The notes beneath the pieces are model-generated. The model was not told the DNA's origin. It searched no databases and saw only the letters and a program-made list of their open reading frames with translations. From Russula earlei (Eukaryota; Basidiomycota; Agaricomycetes; Russulales; Russulaceae), in NCBI GenBank assembly GCA_025769875.1, contig JAGFNK010000124.1, positions 54,671 through 118,670 of the forward strand: a DNA stretch of 64,000 bases, written 5' to 3'. Positions 58,683 through 64,000 of this stretch are shown here, piece by piece. Numbering within the stretch: position 1 is the first letter of the stretch; every line of letters begins with the position of its first letter. The position numbers were made by a program, and so were the translations under genes.

Positions 58683-60385
58683 GCGTCCGAAAAATCCTCT
58701 TCTTTGTCCTCACTATCCCCCATCAATGCCTTGATAAAGGCCTCTCTTTCTTCTACGGAAAGCGCTTTCGCTGCCTTTGCTGCCTTAGCGACCTTGTCGA
58801 CAGTGTCTTCCTCGACTATTTCTATAGTGGAGGATTTGGATGTGATGGTGGTCGTGTCGGCGGCGCGTGCGCGAGTCATATCGCATTTTGGCTTTGTGGG
58901 GCAATCACGAGCCAGGTGCCCTCGAAGGGAGCAGTGAAAACACCTTCCTTCTTCTCAGTGTTTTTGTTTCTCGGCTTCGGTGACTGCTTTGCGAGTGGCG
59001 CCTGCGCTGGTATCCATTGCATTCGGGTCGCGTGGTGGGAGACGTGGACATGCGGGTGTGGCGTTGTTTTGATTGTTCCCACGGTTGGCCCAAGCCGAGT
59101 TAGCGAGTCGTCCCCAAGGTTTATTGTTTTGAGGCTGGTTGAAATTGCGTCCGCGTGCACTAGAATGGTCGGACAGGATTGCGCGTTTGCGCATCCAGAC
59201 CCTGTGATGTTTCTGTGCTGCTGCAACCCAGTCCATAAACGAGGTGGGGTCTTTGAGGTCGAGGCACGATTTGACTAGGGATCGTGGGAGTCCCCATGCG
59301 AATAGTCTCATGACTGTTGGTTCGTCGACATTGAGCCCTGCTCGTCTAGCCAGTAGTTGGAACTCAGATATATAGTTGTCGAGTAGGCCATCTTTTATCT
59401 TCAATTCTTTGAGTCGATCCTGGGCCTTCTCGCGTTCTGCGTAGTTGGTGAACGCGCGGCGGAATTGCAGTCGCATAGCTTCCCACGCTGTCAATCCGAG
59501 TGGGATGTTAGTGGGGTCGTTCTGCACGTCTTCGAGCCACTGGTCCATGGCCTCGAGCCATCCTTCGACTTTGGGTCCCTTCATTAATGAGAGAAAATAT
59601 GCACATTTCTTGATGGGATCCCTGGCAATCTTACTGTCATGGTTCATGGACATAAACCTGTTGAACGCGACCAAAAATGCATGTGTGCGTGCGCGGTCGC
59701 CGTTGAAAAAGTCGGGGGGAATTCCTTCGAGTTTCCCGTTGTTGGGGCCGCGTGCGTTGCGGTCACGGTCTGCGCGCGTGTCGTAGTCGTCGGGGTCAGG
59801 GTCGGGGCTCGGGGGCCGTATTCCACGACCTCCCATTCCGGGGAATGAGGCGCGAGTGGGAGGTAGTGCCGTCCCAGACGACGTGGGTTGTGGTTGGCTT
59901 GGGTCAGGGTCAGCGGCGGTGACGAAAACGTTCGTCGTTGTCGTTGGTTCGAGCTCCATCGGAGTGGTGATGGGAGCTGGTCCTGGCGCGGGGGCGTGGC
60001 TTGGAGCTCTGGATCTAGGGAGAGGGGCTCCTGAGGCTGTCAATGTGGTAATATTGATGCCTCTGAGAGGACTTTGTTGGAGCCTGAAGGCCGGTCGAGC
60101 GACGCGCGTTGCTTCCCATGAGTCTCCTCACCTCTCAATCTCGAACCAGAGACCGTAGAGATGACCCAAGGCGACCTTGGCACCCATCCAGTTGGCGTAG
60201 TATGCGGTCCATGGTACACTGTCTTTTTGTATTGTATAGAATTCGACGCCGTCGTCGAACATAGTGATACTAGGGACATTCTTTTCTTGGTCAGGCAGCA
60301 ATTCAAAGGGGCATTTGAGGGCAGCCAATCCTTCTATGGTTGGGACTTGATACCCTTTGGTCTTCCAGTCTCGAGTTGTAGTCAT
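58679..60385 (-). pseudogene. Element B gag (one long frame with two nonsense codons)
   Basis: Opens at 60385 with MTTTRDWKTKGYQVPTIEG and an 85-codon block conserved in A (CPFELLPDQEKNVPS, GAKVALGHLYGLWFE). A T-G-A at 60130-60128 lies in frame with the downstream gag body, so it is probably a mutated Arg codon. The body has a Pro-rich linker, the capsid-like GIPPDFFNGDRARTHAFLVA and LMKGPKVEGWLEAMDQW, GLPRSLVKSCLDL, a nonsense codon after KQKH (58957-58959; Arg in A) and a CCHC knuckle CFHCSLRGHLARDC. Ends REAFIKALMGDSEDKEEDFSDA. Confidence 0.88.
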
Positions 60386-60460
60386 ACTGGAAGAAATCGA
60401 TATATTTCTTGGTGAGCGTGTGGTTCGGGGTCAAGGGTTCGAGTGGTAAGCTTGTTCTAA

Positions 60461-60953
60461 TGTCACCGACTGGGGGCGGTGTCGCTGACAAATCGTTTCA
60501 CGCGCGAGACGTGCGCACAGAGTCAAACGAGACGACGAGTTCTCGTGTGAGTCAGGGATCTCGGTGACGACACAGCTAGGGCTAGTGTGTACCGCAGAGT
60601 GGAAGGACAACAAATAAGTCTTCGCGTTTGAAGACTTTAGAGGACAGGAGAAGTTTCTGAGTCGATTGCTTGATTCCCTGCAAGCCTACAGTCCCGAAGC
60701 TGAATCCAGTGATATTTCACAAGAGAACAAGCTTAGGGCTTGTTCTCTGTTACTGACAGGTTTATATAGACAACTATGTCCTATATCAAATAACAGACAC
60801 GAGGTAGCGGCGAGACGATCGAGAACAGGACATGCTGGAAGGTGGTGGTACAGGCAAGGCTAAGTGAGTCATATGAACGCGCGGGAATTGTGAGGCTGTC
60901 CAGGTAGGCTTGTCCGGTTGCCGGTTTGGTCCGAGGGACCGGTACTTGTGACA
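60461..60953 (-). repeat. Element B 5' LTR
   Basis: 493 bases, partner of 44717-45212; followed by the GAAAT target copy. Confidence 0.95.
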
Positions 60954-60958
60954 GAAAT

Positions 60959-61331
60959 TAGGGACTCAGAAGTAAAACTAGCAAAAGCCAACGCCAAAGC
61001 CCATCTTGAACCTTGAGTCCTCTTTGAATCCATGCCTCGGCTCATGAAGCAAGAACGCAAAGATGCCAAAGAAGCCATCATGGACCCTTGGTATTAGTTC
61101 ACCCCTCGAGTCTCTCATCAATGCGCCTGGTGTCATGATGGAGGACACAACACCTTTGAATGCCCCAAAATCGCCATCTGTGTTCTCTGCAATCGGCATG
61201 GACATACTGCTGACTGTTGCAGGACACCACACCGATGATGCAAGACGGACAAAATGTGCCAGGTCCCTCATGACCAACTACACTTTCACACTCATTGTTG
61301 TCATTCTATGGTTATCCCCTATGTAGCTTAG
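60959..61331 (+). pseudogene. Element A third ORF, 3' portion
   Basis: Resumes the frame broken at 44716: RDSEVKLAKANAKAHLEP, then both knuckles with all Cys/His kept, CAWCHDGGHNTFEC (from 61122) and CVLCNRHGHTADCC (from 61179), and ends HFHTHCCHSMVIPYVA with TAG at 61329-61331. Two or three stops are CGA-to-TGA or TGG-type changes. Lies 18 bases before the 3' LTR, the same arrangement as in B. Confidence 0.87.
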
Positions 61332-61349
61332 ACCTTAATAAGGGGGTAA

Positions 61350-61845
61350 TGTCACAGGTACCAAGACTTCGGACCAGACCAGCAACCGGGCTAGCCTACC
61401 CAGACTCAACTCACGCTCAACTCGTGTTTGATGACTCGTTTTCTTGACTTGTGTTTACCACTAGGTTCCAGCATGTTCTTACCTTGATCGCCTCATTGTT
61501 CCCTTAAGGACACCATTTGATATAGTGTCTCTAGCTGTATATAAACCTGTCAGTTGATGGGAACAAGCCCTAAGCTTGTTCTCTTGTGAAATATCACTGG
61601 ATAATGCTTCAGGACTGTCTGCCTTTGAGCCCTCAAGCTCGTACTCTGAAAACTCTCTAAATCATTAATGTCTTCCAGATGCGAAGACTTATCGACATTC
61701 TCTCCTCTTCGCGGTACACACTAGCCTTGGCTGTGTTGTCACCAAGATCCCTGATTCTTGCGAGAACTTGTCGTCTTGTTCAACTCAGTGCACATGTCTC
61801 ACATGTGAAACAATTTATCAGTGACACTGCCCCCAGTCGGTGACA
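61350..61845 (+). repeat. Element A 3' LTR
   Basis: 496 bases, partner of 37366-37861. Differences between the two are mostly C/T and G/A. Confidence 0.95.
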
Positions 61846-61954
61846 CCCTTGCTGCCTCCATCACACCAGCACTCACTGCATGATCGTGATTGCCTTTGTG
61901 AGCATGTTCTTCTGACAAACCTGCATACCCCAAAAGAAGGCTGAACAGTCTCAC
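61846..61954. repeat. Degenerate ~100-bp minisatellite, right part
   Basis: One further unit (CTGCCTCCATCACACCAGC..., CATGATCGTGATTG, TTCTGACAAAC, GGCTGAACAGTCTCAC) continuing the array interrupted at 37365. Confidence 0.7.
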
Positions 61955-63157
61955 TGTCAAGACTCACTGTTGAACAATCCAGTTCAAGAGTGAGGGGTTA
62001 GTTCAGAGATGAGTCAATAGATGTCTAGGACAGCGTGGGCAAGGAGTAGAGTCCAGAGCAGTAACAAATACCAAAGGGGTATGGTCACTGGTAAAGTTGA
62101 ACAGGCATGCAGAGAGGAAGCCAGGATAATCACAAGAGGATGGTCCTTAAAGGAGTATCCCAGGAATGGAGAGTGCCGTAAACAAATGGACAGTCTGAGG
62201 ACTGTCCGCTACTTTATTGAGTGCTTATATACTCCAAGAGAACTGCTAAATAGGGAACCAGTCATAACCTTGTTATCAAGCACAATAGAGTGATGAGTAA
62301 GAAGTTGGAGTGCACTTACTGAGCATGCTCAGTCATGCTCAGTAAGCTGCTGAATTTGAGGACTCGTAGTTTGGTTCAGGGAATAGTGTCATCTTATAAG
62401 GCCCCTTATATAGTTCTATTAGGGTCCTTAGAGTCGACCCTAATACTTCTATTAAGGTCCTTAGTATTGCCTTATAGTCCGTTCTATAGTTATTAGTGTT
62501 AGTCTAATAACGTGTTGCAGGGTCTTCAATACTGTGTTAGTGCCTATTGTAGAGCACCTAGAGTCGTCCTAAAGGGTCCTTAGGAAGGCCCTAATACTGT
62601 CCTTTATTGCTAAAAGGGTTGCCATTAAGTGGGGCTTGCTGTATGTCAATTGTGCTGAGAATTGCTTGTGCAACAATGTGCGCGTGATATTGTGGACACC
62701 TCTACTCACCCCTTTTGCTCATGTGAACAGGGTGACACCATAGAGGCTGGGTTTCCTCTCATAAGGAAGGGTCCTTTAAGGGCCCTCTCCAGAGAATGAT
62801 TCATGACATTCTGACCTAGTTGCTCCTGCAACTATGTTATTAGGCTTGGGCATTGTTGGGTACTGTTGGTGAAAGGCCTTTACAGCCTCTTTAGCTTTGA
62901 TTAGGTTGGACGTGGGCTCCCAAGTGTTCTCTGCCATGGGGCACCCTTTCCATTGTATTAGGTATTGAATACCTCTATGGTTAGGGGAATGTCTGGATGC
63001 TAGGACTTTGTCCACCTCATACTGTTCCTCCCCTTCCACAATAGTAGGTGGAGGTTGTTTGAAGTTAGGACTGTGGGCAGTGGTCTCTTTGTACAGTTTG
63101 ATCAGGGAGATATGGAAGACTGGGTGTATCCTCCATGTCTTTGGTAGTTCTAGGCGT
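61955..63157 (-). mobile_element. Gypsy element E fragment (3' LTR and pol end)
   Basis: On the minus strand: end of pol, polypurine tract AAAAGGGGTGAGTAGAGG (62716-62699), then a 744-base LTR at 62698-61955 with TGTCCACAATATC...GTCTTGACA ends. The LTR contains many variations on a GTCCTTAG/CTAATA theme at 62390-62600. The fragment is cut at 63157 by the family D LTR; the rest may lie beyond the window. Confidence 0.82.
62776..63157 (-). pseudogene. Element E integrase C-terminus with chromodomain
   Basis: Reads LPKTWRIHPVFHISLIKLYK, PPPTIVEGEEQYEVDKVLAS and a chromodomain IQYLIQWKGCPMAENTWEP, stop at 62776. The chromodomain sequence differs clearly from that of A and B, so E is a separate chromovirus lineage. 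The upstream end is truncated by the D LTR. Confidence 0.88.
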
Positions 63158-63985
63158 TGTTACGAACCGAGGCCAAGTCCTGGCCGAAGATTGTCCTATT
63201 TTACTCAAGAAGAACCTCTCTCACTTTGCATTGCCAACTCCCTTCCATTTTCTGGGCTATTCCCCCTGCGATACAAGATATTGCTATTGCAAAGGCACTA
63301 TAACACGACCAGGCACCAGTTTCCTAATCGGGTAATCATCGCGTGGCAGCCACATGGCCACTCAGCCACCATGGACCCAAAACAGCGGCACAAACTCTCA
63401 CAAACTGTTGCATAAATCATCTGACGTCATCAAGGCTCCAATGACATCATGGCTGACTGAGCGACTCCACAGTGACCTCATAGGCTCACTAAGCGCCCCA
63501 CAGTGACATCATAATGATGTCATCGCTCCACAATGATCAGTAATGCGCTCAGTAAGCCTGAAAGTTGACACAAGCAAGTTTATGCCTCTGTAGCCCTATT
63601 GGATGGTACCAAAGAGTCTAGAATAGTCCCAGTGCTTTGTAATCGACCCTGTATACTGTATATAAGCCCCAATGAAGCATGGCAGTCGTCAGACTGTCCA
63701 TTTGTGATACTCTCATCTTCCTGGGTACTCCCCTGCGACTGCTCAGTTTAAAGACTCCTCTCGCTTCCAAGGTACTCTTCTACGACCGCCTTGTTTAAAG
63801 CCCCTCGCTGCACTGGCTTCTAACCTTCGCCTCTGCCTCCAGTTACACGTACCAGTCCCCATCTGGTACATCTTAGTCATTTGGCTCGTCCTCTTGTTCA
63901 ACGCCGCCTACGCCGCGTACCATCTGTTCCGACCTCTGCCCACCTGCTCCTGAGTCCACACGGATCAGCAGTACGTGTCTTGACA
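63158..63985 (+). mobile_element. LTR of family D (possibly 5' LTR of an element continuing off the right edge)
   Basis: 828 bases, TGTTACGAACC...CTTGACA, reverse-complement match to 40870-41698. Contains TATATAAGCCCC at about 63658 and keeps more CpG than the copy inside A. The bases after it (TCTGAC) do not match the five before it (AGGCG/GGCGT), so it lacks a visible duplication and is either one end of a longer element or rearranged. Confidence 0.87.
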
Positions 63986-64000
63986 TCTGACAGTCTCTCA

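Larger units (their letters stand above)
44717..60953 (-). mobile_element. Gypsy element B (same family as A), nested in A, carries element C
   Basis: LTRs 44717-45212 and 60461-60953 with TGTCAC...GTGACA ends and a perfect 5-bp duplication GAAAT (44712-44716 and 60954-60958). Order on the minus strand: 5' LTR (60953-60461), gag (60385-58679), pol (58682-56405, then 47507-46529 after removal of C), third ORF (46479-45231), polypurine tract AACAAGGGGGTGA and 3' LTR. Far fewer stops and many more CpGs than A. Two nonsense codons (58957-58959, about 57816) and an RT deletion make it non-autonomous as read. Confidence 0.95.
37366..61845 (+). mobile_element. Gypsy element A (chromovirus-type), decayed, carries nested B, C and a solo LTR D
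   Basis: Bounded by two 496-base LTRs beginning TGTCACAGGTAC and ending GGTGACA. Flanks are CCCTC and CCCTT, a 5-bp duplication with one C-to-T change. Without its passengers the element would be about 7.4 kb: leader, gag, pol with chromodomain, an extra third ORF, a polypurine tract (AATAAGGGGGTAA) and the 3' LTR. Passengers are LTR D at 40870-41698 and element B at 44717-60953. Reading frames are broken by many stops, most explained by CpG to TpG or CpA change compared with B. Confidence 0.93.

Noticed and set aside
62390..62600. Repeated GTCCTTAG/CTAATA motifs
   Set aside because: Imperfect and confined to LTR E; treated as low-complexity LTR sequence, not a separate element.

Overview
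The window looks like nuclear DNA of a basidiomycete fungus, most likely an agaricomycete. Protein-coding genes are dense, on both strands, and split by many 45-65 nt GT-AG introns whose exons stay in frame. The genes are typical of this group: Gti1/Pac2 (WOPR) regulators, cytochrome c peroxidase, ATG3, sphingosine-1-phosphate lyase and an alpha-arrestin. The repeats (a Tad-like LINE and Ty3/gypsy elements with a chromodomain) also fit. Gene models were built by hand from splice sites and family similarity; most give an integral number of codons.

Bases 1-21,136 are a gene island. In order: 5' part of cytosolic cysteinyl-tRNA synthetase (-), two tandem WOPR transcription factor genes (+) 3 kb apart, TFIIA large subunit (-), a small coiled-coil protein (+), a Vps3844-type membrane protein (+), prefoldin subunit 4 (-), sphingosine-1-phosphate lyase (+), an arrestin-related trafficking adaptor (+) and mitochondrial cytochrome c peroxidase (-).

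Bases 21,151-28,679 are one LINE retrotransposon (minus strand) bounded by a 14-bp target duplication. It split what was a roughly 310-bp divergent promoter between cytochrome c peroxidase and a LYAR-type zinc-finger gene. Beyond it, LYAR-like, ATG3 and a CLC chloride channel/antiporter lie head-to-tail with very short spacers (28,812-34,958).

From about 34,960 to the end there are no host genes, only AT-rich relic DNA and retrotransposons. The core is a three-level nest. Gypsy element A (37,366-61,845, +) is interrupted by a relative, element B (44,717-60,953, -). B is interrupted by an unrelated gypsy element C (47,512-56,400, +). A also carries a solo LTR of family D, and element A sits in a degenerate ~100-bp minisatellite. 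A further chromodomain gypsy fragment (E) and a second D LTR close the window. Element A is strongly CpG-depleted relative to B, as expected from deamination of methylated CpG. Elements A and B share an unusual third open reading frame after pol, encoding a helical protein with two CCHC zinc knuckles; I consider this the most novel signal here.
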